This document shows positions 8,843 to 17,886 of a stretch of DNA of 64,000 nt, one piece after another. Source of the DNA: Mycolicibacterium hodleri (GTDB taxonomy: Bacteria > Actinomycetota > Actinomycetes > Mycobacteriales > Mycobacteriaceae). Below the pieces are notes generated by a model. It was given only the letters and a program-made list of their open reading frames with translations, was not told the origin of the DNA and made no database searches. Numbering within the stretch: position 1 is the first letter of the stretch; every line of letters starts with the position of its first letter. Location: the NCBI RefSeq assembly GCF_025822245.1, contig NZ_JACKTL010000059.1, positions 31,872 through 95,871 of the forward strand, in the 5' to 3' direction. A program made the translations under genes and the position numbers.

Positions 8843-9100
8843 ATGGTCGGAGTGGTCGACGGAGACGTCGCGGACAACCGTGAGGCAGACGTCGCCCAAG
8901 CGGAGTACTACCGGCAGGAACTCAGCGGCATCCGGGCACGAGCCGAATCCAGTCTCGCCAGGAAGTACATCGAACTGCAGCAGTGCCAAGCGTCCGGGCT
9001 GATGGACAGGGCAGCCGACGTACGCCGAGTCATCCGGGCGTTGGAGCGCGAGATCGTCACCCTGGAAAGACTCGGTGAAGGGCTCAAGCGCTGGCTGTGA
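8843..9100 (+). CDS. small helical hypothetical protein
   Basis: An 85-residue protein, mainly one long helix pair (AEYYRQELSGIRARAESSL and DVRRVIRALEREIVTLERL), with no signal peptide or enzyme motif. It starts 20 bases after the decarboxylase stop and may be its cotranscribed partner. Its last 17 bases overlap the convergent ABC transporter. No named family recognised. Confidence 0.55.
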   Translation: MVGVVDGDVADNREADVAQAEYYRQELSGIRARAESSLARKYIELQQCQASGLMDRAADVRRVIRALEREIVTLERLGEGLKRWL

Positions 9101-10985
9101 CGGCGAGACGCCAACCACCGTCGCCGACCAATTCCAGAGTGCGCTGATGGTGCTGTTCGACGGAACGGCGATGCCCGACGCTGATCACGATCAGATCTGG
9201 TAACTCGTTGCGCAGCAAGGAGTACAGGGCAAACTCCAGCCCCTCGTCGACGCCGGAGGTCGCCTCGTCGAGGAACACCACCTTCGGTGCGGTCAGCAGG
9301 ATGCGGGCGAACGCCAGGCGTTGTTGCTCGCCGGGGGAGAGCACCGTCGCCCAGTCCCGCTCCTCGTCGAGACGACCGCAGAGGTGCGGCAGCGACACCT
9401 TCGTCAGGACGTCGCGGAGGGCGTCGTCGCCCAGATCGGTTGCTCTCAACGGATAGGACACCACCGCGCGCAGCGTGCCGAGGGGGACGTAGGGGAGCTG
9501 GGAGACGAACACCGTCTCGTCGTCTCCGGCGGGGCGCCGCCAGGCGCCGCTGGCGGCCGGCCAGAGCTGGGCGAGACTGCGGATGAGGGAAGTCTTGCCG
9601 CTTCCTGAGGCGCCGGTGATGACCATGGATTCGCCGCGGCGCAACGTGACGTTCAGAGGGTCGACCAGCCGGTCACCGGCGGGCGTGCGCACCTCGACGT
9701 TCACCAGTTCGACCGATCCGTCGGTGCTCGGCTGCGAGGCCAGGGACGAAAGTCGTTGCGAGCGTTCGCTTGCCTCGACCAGACCGTGTAGCCGCTCTAT
9801 CACCGCGTCGTAACTGGCGAATTGACTGTATGCGTTACGGAAGAAGGACAAGCCGCTCTGGATCTTGCCGAACGCCGTGGCCGACTGCGTGACGTCGCCC
9901 AACGTGATCGTGCCGGCGAACAATCGCGGAGCCTGCGCCACGTACGGCAACGGGGACACGGCCTGGGTCGCCGAGAAGTTCCACCCCACCAGCCCGATGG
10001 TCCGACGCACGTACCGCCGGTAGTTGGCGATGATCGCCCGGAACCGGAGGTCCAGCTGGTCGCGTTCGGCGCGCTCGCCGCGGTAGAACGCCACCGCCTC
10101 GGCGCTCTCGCGCAGTCGCACCAGCGCATACCTGAACGCTGCGTTGGTCTTCTCGTTGCGGAAGCTCAGCCCAATCAAGGGACGACCGATCCAGAACGCC
10201 ACCCACGAGGCCACGAGTACGTACCCGACGACGATCCAGAACAACGCCTTGGGCACCTCGACGTCGAACACCGTCAGCGGCCCGGAGAGCCGCCACAGAA
10301 TCGCGGTGAACGACGCGACCGACACCAACGACTCCACCGCGCCGAAGACGATGATGCTCGTCGAGTAGTAGGTCGGGACGTTGGGGCCCGAGCCGACGCC
10401 GGTGGTGAAGACGTCGATGTCCTGTTGGATTCTCTGATCCGGGTTGTCGACGGGCGTCTCGCTGAACCGGTCGCGGTAGTACGCGCGACCGGTGAGCCAG
10501 TTCGTGGTCAAACGGTCGGTCAGCCAGATCCGCCAGCGAATGATGAAGTACTGAGCCAGATAGGTGTCGACGACGATCCGCGCGACGTGAATCGTCGCCA
10601 GGACGCAGAACGTCACGAGTGCCATCCAGAAGCCGTGGATCCCGGAGTCGCGGTGAGCGACATCCCGTGACGCGACTCCTTGGACGGCGACCTGCAGCGC
10701 GGAGTACAGGTCGTTGGAGTAGTAGCTCAGCAACACCTGGATGCGGACCTCGACCATCACCGACAACAGCATCGTCGCCAGAAGACCCCACACCGGCACG
10801 CTCGCCGCACCGGTGAAGTAGCTCCCCGTGATCCGCCAAAACCGTTGCCCCCATGTCGTGTAACGGCACAACAATGCGGCCGACAGGCACGTGATGGCCG
10901 CGCACGCCATCCAGGCGAACAGGATCCACGACGCAGAGTGCACGATTTCGTGACCCCAGTCGATGGTGGGTGTGAAGTCTTCCAA
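9084..10985 (-). CDS. bacA: BacA/Rv1819c-type ABC transporter
   Basis: A 633-residue fused permease-ATPase of the SbmA/BacA-like ABC family (ABC_membrane_2). Six or so membrane helices fill residues 15-330. The ATPase has Walker A GASGSGKTS near residue 455, signature LSPGEQQR near 547, Walker B VVFLDEAT near 568 and the switch His in VGHR near 605. The M. tuberculosis relative Rv1819c (639 residues) imports vitamin B12 and other hydrophilic molecules such as bleomycin. It is divergent from a second ABC exporter across a 150-base gap. The transported compound here is inferred only from the family. Confidence 0.8.
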   Translation of the reverse strand: MEDFTPTIDWGHEIVHSASWILFAWMACAAITCLSAALLCRYTTWGQRFWRITGSYFTGAASVPVWGLLATMLLSVMVEVRIQVLLSYYSNDLYSALQVAVQGVASRDVAHRDSGIHGFWMALVTFCVLATIHVARIVVDTYLAQYFIIRWRIWLTDRLTTNWLTGRAYYRDRFSETPVDNPDQRIQQDIDVFTTGVGSGPNVPTYYSTSIIVFGAVESLVSVASFTAILWRLSGPLTVFDVEVPKALFWIVVGYVLVASWVAFWIGRPLIGLSFRNEKTNAAFRYALVRLRESAEAVAFYRGERAERDQLDLRFRAIIANYRRYVRRTIGLVGWNFSATQAVSPLPYVAQAPRLFAGTITLGDVTQSATAFGKIQSGLSFFRNAYSQFASYDAVIERLHGLVEASERSQRLSSLASQPSTDGSVELVNVEVRTPAGDRLVDPLNVTLRRGESMVITGASGSGKTSLIRSLAQLWPAASGAWRRPAGDDETVFVSQLPYVPLGTLRAVVSYPLRATDLGDDALRDVLTKVSLPHLCGRLDEERDWATVLSPGEQQRLAFARILLTAPKVVFLDEATSGVDEGLEFALYSLLRNELPDLIVISVGHRRSVEQHHQRTLELVGDGGWRLAVTASA

Positions 10986-11135
10986 CGGACCAGCCTCCAG
11001 TGTGGTGGCTCAGGCGCAGCCACGTCAGCTCGTGCGGTGAGTATCAACCCTCGGGTTGAACAACGTCGAAACTCGGCGGACGCGCGACGCTGTTACCGTT
11101 CGCAACGCAACAACCGCCGAGAGAAAGCGGCGCTC

Positions 11136-12899
11136 GTGACGCGCTTGATTCGTGATCTTCTCAGCCCCTATCGCTGGCGACTAGGGGTCATCCTGGCGGC
11201 GATGTTCGTTCAGACCCTCATGGGTCTGGCCGCGCCGTGGCCGTTGAAGGTGGTCATCGACGACGTCATCGGCGGTCACCCGCCGCCAGCGTGGATCGCC
11301 TGGATGGTCCCGATGATCGGCACCGACACCTCGATTCACCTGGCGGCGGCGGCCGGCATCGCGACCGTGATGATCGCCGCGGTCACCGGATGCGCGTTCT
11401 ACGTCGCCAATTACTGCACCGAGAGCTTGGGCCAATCGGTGGCCAACGACCTACGGGTGCGGATCTTCCACCGCCTGCAGCTGTTCTCGCTCGGCTTCTT
11501 CGACCACAACCGGGTTGGCGCCGTCCTGAGCACGATCATGACCGACGTCCAGACGATCCAGAGCTTCGCGTCGGTCTCCACGCTGAACTTGGTGACCGAC
11601 ACGTTCACGATCGCGGGGATGGTCGTCGTGATGTTCGCGCTTCGATGGGACTTTGCGCTGATCGCACTGACGGTGATGCCGTTCCTCGCGGTGTTCGTCT
11701 TCCGTGTCAACCGCTTGATCAAGAATGCGACGCGGGAAGTCCGCCAACGCCAGGCCGACTTGACGTCCACCCTTCAGCAGGGACTGGAGGGCATCGAGGT
11801 CGTCCAGGCCTTCGACCGCCAAGACTTGGAGGAGCAGCACCTCATCCGCGCCAGCACCGACACGGTGACCGCCTGGCTCAAGGCTCGGCGGGTGTCCTCC
11901 CTGCTCTCCCCGGTGGTCGGCTTGGCCGTGGCGGTGTGCACCGGTGTCGTGCTGTGGCGCGGTTCGGTTCTGGTGCTGGCTGGCGCGACGACCGTGGGTA
12001 CGCTCACGGTCTTCCTGGCCTATCTCGCCAGGTTCTTCCAGCCGGTGCGCGACGTGGCGGTCCTGACCAATTCGATCGCACAGGTGTCGGTCGGCTTCGA
12101 GCGCATACGGGCGATCCTCGAAGCTGACTACGTGGTGCCCGAGCGGGCCGACGCGGTCGAGCCGCCGCCGTTGACCGGCGAGATCGAGTTCGAACACGTG
12201 GCCTTCGGCTACGACGCGGACCTCCCGGTGCTCCGCGACATCAGCTTTCGGATCGCGCCTGGTCAGATGGTCGGCATCGTGGGCCCCACCGGCAGCGGAA
12301 AGTCGACGGTCGTCAGCCTCATCCCGCGGTTCCGCGACACCGACGCCGGGACCATCCGGATCGACGGCGTCGACGTCTGCCACTACCAACTGCACCCTCT
12401 GCGTCGGCAGATCGGCTTCGTGCTGCAGGACACCGTGCTGTTCCGCGGCACGGTGCGGGAGAACATCGCCTTCGGCCGCCCGGGGGCAACCGAGGACGAG
12501 ATCGTCGAGGCGGCACGACTGGCCAACGCCGACGAGTTCATCGTCCGCATGCCCGCCGGCTACGACAGCCCCATCGGCGAACGCGGACACACCCTTTCGG
12601 GCGGACAGCGGCAACGCATCGGCATCGCCCGCGCCTTCATCCGAGACAGTCCGATCCTCATTCTCGACGAGCCCACTGCGGCGCTCGACGCCGAGTCCGA
12701 GGAGGCCGTGATCGACGGCCTCAAACGGCTCATGAAGGATCGGACGGTGATCGTGATCGCGCACCGCTTGAGCACGATTCGCAGCGCGGATCGCATCCTG
12801 GTCGTCAAGGACGGCGTGATCGCCGAGGACGGCAGCCACGACGAACTCCTGGCGCTGGGAGGCGTGTACGCCGACCTTCACCGCATTCAGTACAGCTAG
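11136..12899 (+). CDS. ABC exporter, MsbA/MDR-type half transporter
   Basis: A 587-residue half-size exporter: six membrane helices in residues 10-300, then an ATPase with Walker A GPTGSGKS near residue 383, signature LSGGQRQR near 486, Walker B ILILDEPTAALD near 506 and the H-loop IAHRLST near 540. Such proteins act as homodimers to export lipids or drugs, or to flip lipids. The start is the GTG at 11136; the frame runs much further upstream, but that part is antisense to the bacA-like gene. All catalytic motifs are intact. Confidence 0.85.
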   Translation: MTRLIRDLLSPYRWRLGVILAAMFVQTLMGLAAPWPLKVVIDDVIGGHPPPAWIAWMVPMIGTDTSIHLAAAAGIATVMIAAVTGCAFYVANYCTESLGQSVANDLRVRIFHRLQLFSLGFFDHNRVGAVLSTIMTDVQTIQSFASVSTLNLVTDTFTIAGMVVVMFALRWDFALIALTVMPFLAVFVFRVNRLIKNATREVRQRQADLTSTLQQGLEGIEVVQAFDRQDLEEQHLIRASTDTVTAWLKARRVSSLLSPVVGLAVAVCTGVVLWRGSVLVLAGATTVGTLTVFLAYLARFFQPVRDVAVLTNSIAQVSVGFERIRAILEADYVVPERADAVEPPPLTGEIEFEHVAFGYDADLPVLRDISFRIAPGQMVGIVGPTGSGKSTVVSLIPRFRDTDAGTIRIDGVDVCHYQLHPLRRQIGFVLQDTVLFRGTVRENIAFGRPGATEDEIVEAARLANADEFIVRMPAGYDSPIGERGHTLSGGQRQRIGIARAFIRDSPILILDEPTAALDAESEEAVIDGLKRLMKDRTVIVIAHRLSTIRSADRILVVKDGVIAEDGSHDELLALGGVYADLHRIQYS

Positions 12900-13061
12900 C
12901 GTCGGCCGGCTCGACCCGTGGCGTTCACCGCACGTTCAGACGGAGGTCATCCGGGAATTGGTGTGTGGTGACATCTCGCCGAAAAGCCGCCTGGCTGTTA
13001 ATGTTCGGCCTGGCAGCGGCTGTCCGACGGCCTTGGCTTCAGACTGAAGAGAGAGACTCAC

Positions 13062-13796
13062 ATGCTGACGATCCGGGATCACGACGTGGCAGACTACGTG
13101 GCGCTGCGGGACATGGACGCGACCGACGTGGGGCAGCTGAGCGCCGCAGACGCCGCCTGTCTCGAGGAGCTCGGCCAGTTCCTGGTCGACAGCGACGCCG
13201 GCGAGCGCTTTGCGATGTGGTTGCTGCACAGGCACTTCGAGCCTGCGCCCGGTGAGGTGTTCGTAGAACGTGCGGTCGCCGAGCCGCGTCGGACCGAGAC
13301 GACGCTGAACGCCCGCTCGGAGTTCCCTGAAGATTCGTTGTGTGGGTCGGCCTTTCGGTTCGACGACACGGCCGCCGGTGTCGGCATCGTGAACATGGAA
13401 TTCACCCAGCCCGAAGACCTCGGTGCCGCGGCGCCGGTGAACGCCGACGACGAGAGCGTCCTGGCCGGAATCGTCGAGAGGCTCCGTGCGCACGGCAAGA
13501 TCGAGCGATTCGGCGTCAAGCTGATCCGCAATCCGCTGGGGTTGGCAGACCACGAACTGCTTCTGGAGACCTGCGACAGCACCGAGCGTGCGCTGTACTG
13601 CGACGTCAGCGAGCGCGGTGCCATCCCCGCCGACGCCACCGTCATCGAGACGACGTGGAAGTACCGGCTCGTGCAGGGGCACGCCAAGCCCGTCGTCATG
13701 CAGGATTGCACGGCCGGATGCGTGTCGGTCCCCGGCGGACACGACATCGGGCACGCCCACTCGGGCACCGACAACGACGACAACCCGTTGCCGTAG
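13062..13796 (+). CDS. conserved hypothetical protein
   Basis: A 244-residue soluble protein with no signal peptide or membrane segment. It has a helical N-terminal third, a mixed centre (GIVNMEFTQPEDLG, RFGVKLIRNPLGLADHELLL) and a C-terminal tail rich in His and Asp (GGHDIGHAHSGTDNDD), which could bind a metal. I do not recognise the family. The ATG at 13062 is supported by an AGAGAGA-rich sequence upstream, and the gene stands alone between the ABC exporter and the convergent kshA operon. Confidence 0.6.
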   Translation: MLTIRDHDVADYVALRDMDATDVGQLSAADAACLEELGQFLVDSDAGERFAMWLLHRHFEPAPGEVFVERAVAEPRRTETTLNARSEFPEDSLCGSAFRFDDTAAGVGIVNMEFTQPEDLGAAAPVNADDESVLAGIVERLRAHGKIERFGVKLIRNPLGLADHELLLETCDSTERALYCDVSERGAIPADATVIETTWKYRLVQGHAKPVVMQDCTAGCVSVPGGHDIGHAHSGTDNDDNPLP

Positions 13797-13829
13797 GGCC
13801 TTCGCTTCGGGTGAGCACCCGCGCTGCAG

Positions 13830-14111
13830 TCAACGCCTCGCGTCGTCGACCACCGTGAGTTCGCCGAGGCGCGCCGCGTCGGAGATGGTCTCGCCCAGTG
13901 CTGCACATGTCAGGAATGGCTCGAGGCGCCCTCGACTCGCGAATTGATCGGCCTGGCGGCGTTCGGCGCACCCCTGCGAGGCGTCCGCGTCCCACTGAAC
14001 GCTGGTCTGAGCCCAACTGCTCTTGCGGACCAGGACACGCGACGCGCACCGCCGGCACCGAATGGGCGTCATCGGCACGTCGGCGAGGCGGTTGTCGGGG
14101 CGCGGGGTCAT
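13830..14111 (-). CDS. small CxxC protein coupled to kshA
   Basis: A 93-residue protein with a CRRC motif near residue 19 (TPIRCRRCASRVLV), a further Cys at CAERR and one at FLTCAALGE, which could form a small zinc or redox site. It overlaps the kshA stop in an ATGA arrangement, so it is almost certainly cotranslated with the oxygenase. Small proteins of this look are often seen beside Rieske oxygenase genes in actinobacteria, but their job is unknown to me. Start chosen at the overlap; a second Met 13 codons on is possible. Confidence 0.6.
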   Translation of the reverse strand: MTPRPDNRLADVPMTPIRCRRCASRVLVRKSSWAQTSVQWDADASQGCAERRQADQFASRGRLEPFLTCAALGETISDAARLGELTVVDDARR

Positions 14112-15253
14112 CCCGCGGTTTCCGACACGGCCGCTCTGGCCGCCATCCCGTCCTCGATCTCCTTCATCCAGGCCTCTCCGGGACGGGTCGTGTCGAGTTC
14201 GAACTCGAACCGGTCCACCATGTCGGCGGTCACGGCGGCCACGTCGATGTAGAACTGCTCATACCAGCGGCGCAGCTGATACACCGGACCGTCCTCCTCG
14301 ACGAGCAACGGATTGTCGATGCGGGCCTTGCTCCGCCAGATCGCGACGTCCTGCTCGAAGCCCATCTTGACGAAGTCACCCAGGGCGACCGCAGTCTGGA
14401 CGGCCTGGTCCTCCGGCAGGTACTCCGACTTCTCGACCACGATGCCGTACTGCAGGACAAAGGAATTGGCGTCGATGGGGTAGTGGCAGTTGATCAGCAC
14501 CGTGCGCTGGTCGGCGCCGTCGTAGTGATAGACGAGGTCGTCGATCATGAACGACGGACCGTGATAGGACGCCAGCGACGTCGTCCCCAGCAGCTTGACT
14601 CCCTCGGGATCGCCGATGTCGGGGCGGGCGCCACTCTTCATGTACTGGGTGGCGACGTGGCCTTCGAAGATGTTCTTGAACTGGGTGGGCAGCGACCCGT
14701 GAATATAGAAGAAGTGAGCCATGTCGACGACGTTGTCGATGATCTCGCGGCAGTTGGTGTTCACCACGGTGGTGTACCAGTGCCAGTCGGTCCAGTCGTC
14801 GCTGGTGGCGCCTTCGATGTGCGGGATGGTCACGTCGGCTGGTGGAGGCTTCCGCTCGGGGTCGTTCCACACGAAGAGCATGCCGTCCTGCTCGAGGGTG
14901 GGCCACGTCGCCGTTCGGGCCAGTCGTGGGACGCGTCGGCTGTAGGGCACGTTCTTGCATCTGCCGTCGCCACCCCAGCGCCAGTCGTGGAACGGGCAGG
15001 CGATCTCGTCGCCCTTCACCTGGCCCTGGGTGAGGTCACCGCCCATGTGTCGGCAGTAGCCGTCCAGGACGTTGATCGCACCGTCCCCGCCGCGGAAGAC
15101 CACCAGCTTCTGGCCGAACGCGGTGACCGCGTGCGGTGTGCCGTCGCCGAACTCGCGTGTCAGTCCCAGGCAATGCCAGCCCCGGGCGAATCGGGTTGGC
15201 GCTGCGTCGGCTTCGATCTGTCGAACGTCGTCAGGCAGGCTTGCCGTACTCAT
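14108..15253 (-). CDS. kshA: 3-ketosteroid 9-alpha-hydroxylase, oxygenase subunit
   Basis: A 381-residue Rieske non-heme iron oxygenase. The [2Fe-2S] ligands are in YCRHMGGDL (about residue 67) and CPFHDWRW (about 84); the mononuclear iron site is CREIIDNVVDMAHFFYIH (about 165-183). The sequence follows KshA closely to its C-terminal VYQLRRWYEQFYIDV. KshA with reductase KshB hydroxylates C9 of 3-ketosteroids; combined with KstD this opens ring B. The ATG at 15253 gives the usual MST start; a GTG two codons earlier is possible. Divergent from kstD (135-base gap) and coupled to the CxxC gene downstream. It may be a paralogue of another kshA elsewhere. Confidence 0.9.
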   Translation of the reverse strand: MSTASLPDDVRQIEADAAPTRFARGWHCLGLTREFGDGTPHAVTAFGQKLVVFRGGDGAINVLDGYCRHMGGDLTQGQVKGDEIACPFHDWRWGGDGRCKNVPYSRRVPRLARTATWPTLEQDGMLFVWNDPERKPPPADVTIPHIEGATSDDWTDWHWYTTVVNTNCREIIDNVVDMAHFFYIHGSLPTQFKNIFEGHVATQYMKSGARPDIGDPEGVKLLGTTSLASYHGPSFMIDDLVYHYDGADQRTVLINCHYPIDANSFVLQYGIVVEKSEYLPEDQAVQTAVALGDFVKMGFEQDVAIWRSKARIDNPLLVEEDGPVYQLRRWYEQFYIDVAAVTADMVDRFEFELDTTRPGEAWMKEIEDGMAARAAVSETAG

Positions 15254-15320
15254 CTGCACCGTCTTTCGGATTGGTTGCGGATCGGCTCAGGTCAATTGAA
15301 CCGCCGACGGCCGTAGCTGC

Positions 15321-15333
15321 GAACGCGGTGTTC
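15321..15333. promoter_or_regulatory. GAAC-N5-GTTC inverted repeat between kshA and kstD
   Basis: Perfect 4-base arms (GAAC 15321-15324, GTTC 15330-15333) sit in the middle of the divergent promoter region. The spacing differs from the AACnnGTT core of the KstR operator, so if it is an operator it belongs to another regulator. Short arms make chance occurrence likely. Confidence 0.25.
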
Positions 15334-15375
15334 CGCTCATCAGGACAGTGGTGTCGCGACGGACGGACGCCGACT

Positions 15376-15381
15376 TAGGTT
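15376..15381 (+). promoter_or_regulatory. -10 box of kstD, leaderless start
   Basis: TAGGTT fits TAnnnT and is followed by exactly seven bases before the GTG start of kstD at 15389. No ribosome binding site is seen, so transcription probably begins at the start codon. Confidence 0.5.
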
Positions 15382-15388
15382 TTCGGTC

Positions 15389-17092
15389 GTGACGACTGCG
15401 CACTCATCGACGATTCCCACCGGCTTGCCCGTATGCGACACCACCGTCGACCTGTTGGTCGTCGGCACGGGCACCGGAATGGCGGCCGCGTTGGCTGCCC
15501 GTGAACGTGGCATGTCCGTCTTGATCGTCGAGAAGTCCTCTGTCGTCGGCGGATCCACGGCGCGATCGGGGGGCGCGCTGTGGTTGCCCGCAAGTCCGGT
15601 GCTGGCGGAGGCGGGAGCGGGCGACGACACCTCTCGTGCCCAGACCTATCTCGAGTCGGTCGTGGCAGGCACCACCTCTGCGGCGCGGGCGACTGCGTTC
15701 CTCGAGAACGTGGCGCCGACGGTGCAGATGTTGCGACGAATGACACCCATGCGGCTGTTCTGGGCCAAGGACTATTCGGACTACCACTCCGAGGAGCCGG
15801 GTGGGTCAGCTGCCGGACGGACGTGTGAATGCCGGCCGTTGGACACCTCGATCCTCGGCGAGTATCGCTCCCGGTTACGTCCTGGGGTCATGAAGGTCTC
15901 GGTGCCCATGCCGACGACCGGCGCGGACTACCGCTGGCTGAACCTGATGGCACGGGTGCCCCGTAAGGGCCTGCCCCTCATCGCCAAGCGGCTGGCGCAG
16001 GGAGTCGGCGGACTGCTGCTCGGCAGACGCTACGTGGCGGGCGGCCAAGCATTGGCGGCCGCCTTGTTCTCCGGAATGCTCAAGGCTGGCATACCCATCT
16101 GGACGGACACGACGTTGACTCGGTTGATCGTCGAGGACGGTCGAGTCGTCGGCGCGGTGGTCGAGCAGGGCGGACAGGACTACACGATCACTGCTTCCCG
16201 AGGTGTCGTGCTGGCGGCGGGCGGGTTCGACCACAGCATGGAGATGCGGTGGAAGTTCCAGTCCGAAGCACTTGAGTCGCACGCCAGCCTGGGTGCCGAC
16301 ACCAACACTGGCGACGCCATCCGTCTCGGTCAGGACGTCGGTGCGGCCATCGACCTCATGGAGCAGTCCTGGTGGTTCCCCGCGGTGGCACCGCTTCCGG
16401 GTGGTGCGCCGGCGGTGATGCTGGCGGAACGCTCGCTGCCTGGATCCTTCATCGTCGACCAATGCGGAGACCGCTTCACCAACGAGTCCGCCGACTACAT
16501 GTCGTTCGGACAGCGGGTCCTGGATCGAGAACACGGCGGCAACCCCGTCGAAACCATGTGGATCGTCTTCGACCAGCAATACCGGAACAGTTACGTCTTT
16601 GCCGCAGAACTCTTCCCGCGGATGCCGATACCCCAGAGCTGGTACGACGCGGGCATCGCCCACAGGTCCGACGACTTGGGGGACTTGGCCGAGGCCATCG
16701 GGGTGCCGCGAGACCGATTCCTGCACAACGTGTCCCGTTTCAACGGTGGTGCCAGCGTCGGCGACGATCCCGACTTTCACCGGGGGCGCAGCGCCTATGA
16801 CCGCTACTACGGCGATCCCACCATCACTCCGAACCCGAACCTGCGTCCGTTGATCAAGGGTCCGTTCTACGCGGTGAAGATGATCCTCAGCGACCTGGGC
16901 ACCTGCGGCGGCCTTCGGGTCGACGATCGGGCACGGGTGCTGCGCGAGGACGGTGGCGTGATCGACGGCCTCTACGCCCTGGGCAACACCGCGGCCAACG
17001 CCTTCGGCGCGAGCTACCCGGGTGCAGGCGCCACGATCGCGCAGGGTCTGGTCTACGGCTACATCGTCGCCGAGACCGCGGCCCACTCCTAG
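15389..17092 (+). CDS. kstD: 3-ketosteroid delta-1-dehydrogenase
   Basis: A 567-residue FAD enzyme of the KstD/fumarate reductase flavoprotein group. The dinucleotide fold is VDLLVVGTGTGMAAALAA near residues 20-37, followed by EKSSVVGGSTARSGGALWLP; the C-terminal FAD/substrate segment GNTAANAFGASYPGAGATI carries the conserved Tyr and Gly of KstD catalytic sites. It introduces the 1,2 double bond into 3-ketosteroids; with KshAB this causes ring B cleavage. The GTG start has no ribosome binding site but a well-spaced -10 box. Its end overlaps the convergent PadR gene by four bases. Confidence 0.88.
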   Translation: MTTAHSSTIPTGLPVCDTTVDLLVVGTGTGMAAALAARERGMSVLIVEKSSVVGGSTARSGGALWLPASPVLAEAGAGDDTSRAQTYLESVVAGTTSAARATAFLENVAPTVQMLRRMTPMRLFWAKDYSDYHSEEPGGSAAGRTCECRPLDTSILGEYRSRLRPGVMKVSVPMPTTGADYRWLNLMARVPRKGLPLIAKRLAQGVGGLLLGRRYVAGGQALAAALFSGMLKAGIPIWTDTTLTRLIVEDGRVVGAVVEQGGQDYTITASRGVVLAAGGFDHSMEMRWKFQSEALESHASLGADTNTGDAIRLGQDVGAAIDLMEQSWWFPAVAPLPGGAPAVMLAERSLPGSFIVDQCGDRFTNESADYMSFGQRVLDREHGGNPVETMWIVFDQQYRNSYVFAAELFPRMPIPQSWYDAGIAHRSDDLGDLAEAIGVPRDRFLHNVSRFNGGASVGDDPDFHRGRSAYDRYYGDPTITPNPNLRPLIKGPFYAVKMILSDLGTCGGLRVDDRARVLREDGGVIDGLYALGNTAANAFGASYPGAGATIAQGLVYGYIVAETAAHS

Positions 17093-17763
17093 GACGAGTC
17101 GCCCTCCTCGGAGACCACCTGCTGTTCGACCTCGCGCCAGTACTTGGGCCCGGGACCGGGTACGCCCAAGGCTGCGCCCGAACGCGTGTACGCCGCTTCG
17201 GCGTCGTCGAGGTCCCCGATCATCTGCAGGGCGAGTTCGCGCTCGCTCGCGTAGTACCGGGCCGCCCACTGCAGGGCGAGGCGGGGGTAGGCCCAGGCAT
17301 CGAGGGTTTCGGCGCCATGAGCATCACGAGTGGCCTCGCGCTGCATGCGCTCGGCGAATTCGACGTGCTCCTGCAGCAGTTCCTTGAGCTTCGTCGCGCC
17401 CGCCAAATGGCCGAACGCCACCCGGAGCAGGACGCTGTGCTTGAGCATCGGCGGGTCGGCGGGGCTGTCGTTGGCCCAGCGCGTGACCGCTTCCAGGCCC
17501 GCGGGGGTGATCTTGTACAAGCGGCGACTGCGGGCGCCGTTGTCGTGGTCAAGGCGTGAGGTGACCAGCCCGAGCTTCTCGAGTTTCTTCAGCTCGGTGT
17601 AGATCTGACTGAACGACGGGCTCCAATAGAAGTACCGAATGCTCCACTCGGTCACCTTCTTGACGTCGTAGCCGGAGAGCTCGTCCTCGTAGGACAGGAT
17701 CGCCAGGATCGCCCAGCTGGTCGCGGCAAGAGTCGATTTCGCCGCGGTCTCGTCACCCTCCAT
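17089..17763 (-). CDS. PadR-family transcriptional regulator
   Basis: A 224-residue regulator with an N-terminal winged helix (AILAILSYEDELSGYDVKKV, FYWSPSFSQIYTELKKLEKL, YKITPAGLEAVTRW) and a helical C-terminal dimerization part typical of the longer PadR (Vir) subgroup. PadR proteins usually repress nearby genes and respond to small ligands. It is divergent from the HsaB-like gene and convergent with kstD, so these are candidate targets. The start has no ribosome binding site but lies six bases after a TAGTCT box. Confidence 0.85.
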   Translation of the reverse strand: MEGDETAAKSTLAATSWAILAILSYEDELSGYDVKKVTEWSIRYFYWSPSFSQIYTELKKLEKLGLVTSRLDHDNGARSRRLYKITPAGLEAVTRWANDSPADPPMLKHSVLLRVAFGHLAGATKLKELLQEHVEFAERMQREATRDAHGAETLDAWAYPRLALQWAARYYASERELALQMIGDLDDAEAAYTRSGAALGVPGPGPKYWREVEQQVVSEEGDSS

Positions 17764-17769
17764 TGCCGA

Positions 17770-17775
17770 AGACTA
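17770..17775 (-). promoter_or_regulatory. -10 box of the padR-type gene, leaderless start
   Basis: On the minus strand TAGTCT fits TAnnnT and is followed by six bases and the ATG at 17763. This spacing suggests a leaderless transcript. Confidence 0.4.
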
Positions 17776-17886
17776 GCAACCTCACAGCCTGGCGACCTCG
17801 CGTCGACCGGTGGTCGGGAGAGGACGTTGCGTCGGTGGCGGGCGTCGGAGATGGTGGCGACCAGAGCCGACAGTGACGGAGTTTCG

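Noticed and set aside
13808..13821. CGGGTG-AG-CACCCG as a terminator
   Set aside because: The loop would be only two bases, too short for a stable RNA hairpin; it may be a chance palindrome.
15254..15388. KstR operator in the kshA-kstD gap
   Set aside because: The AACnnGTT core of KstR sites is not present; the GAAC-N5-GTTC found there has different spacing. I did not see a clear KstR-type site in the other intergenic regions either, but a genome-scale motif scan would be needed to be sure.
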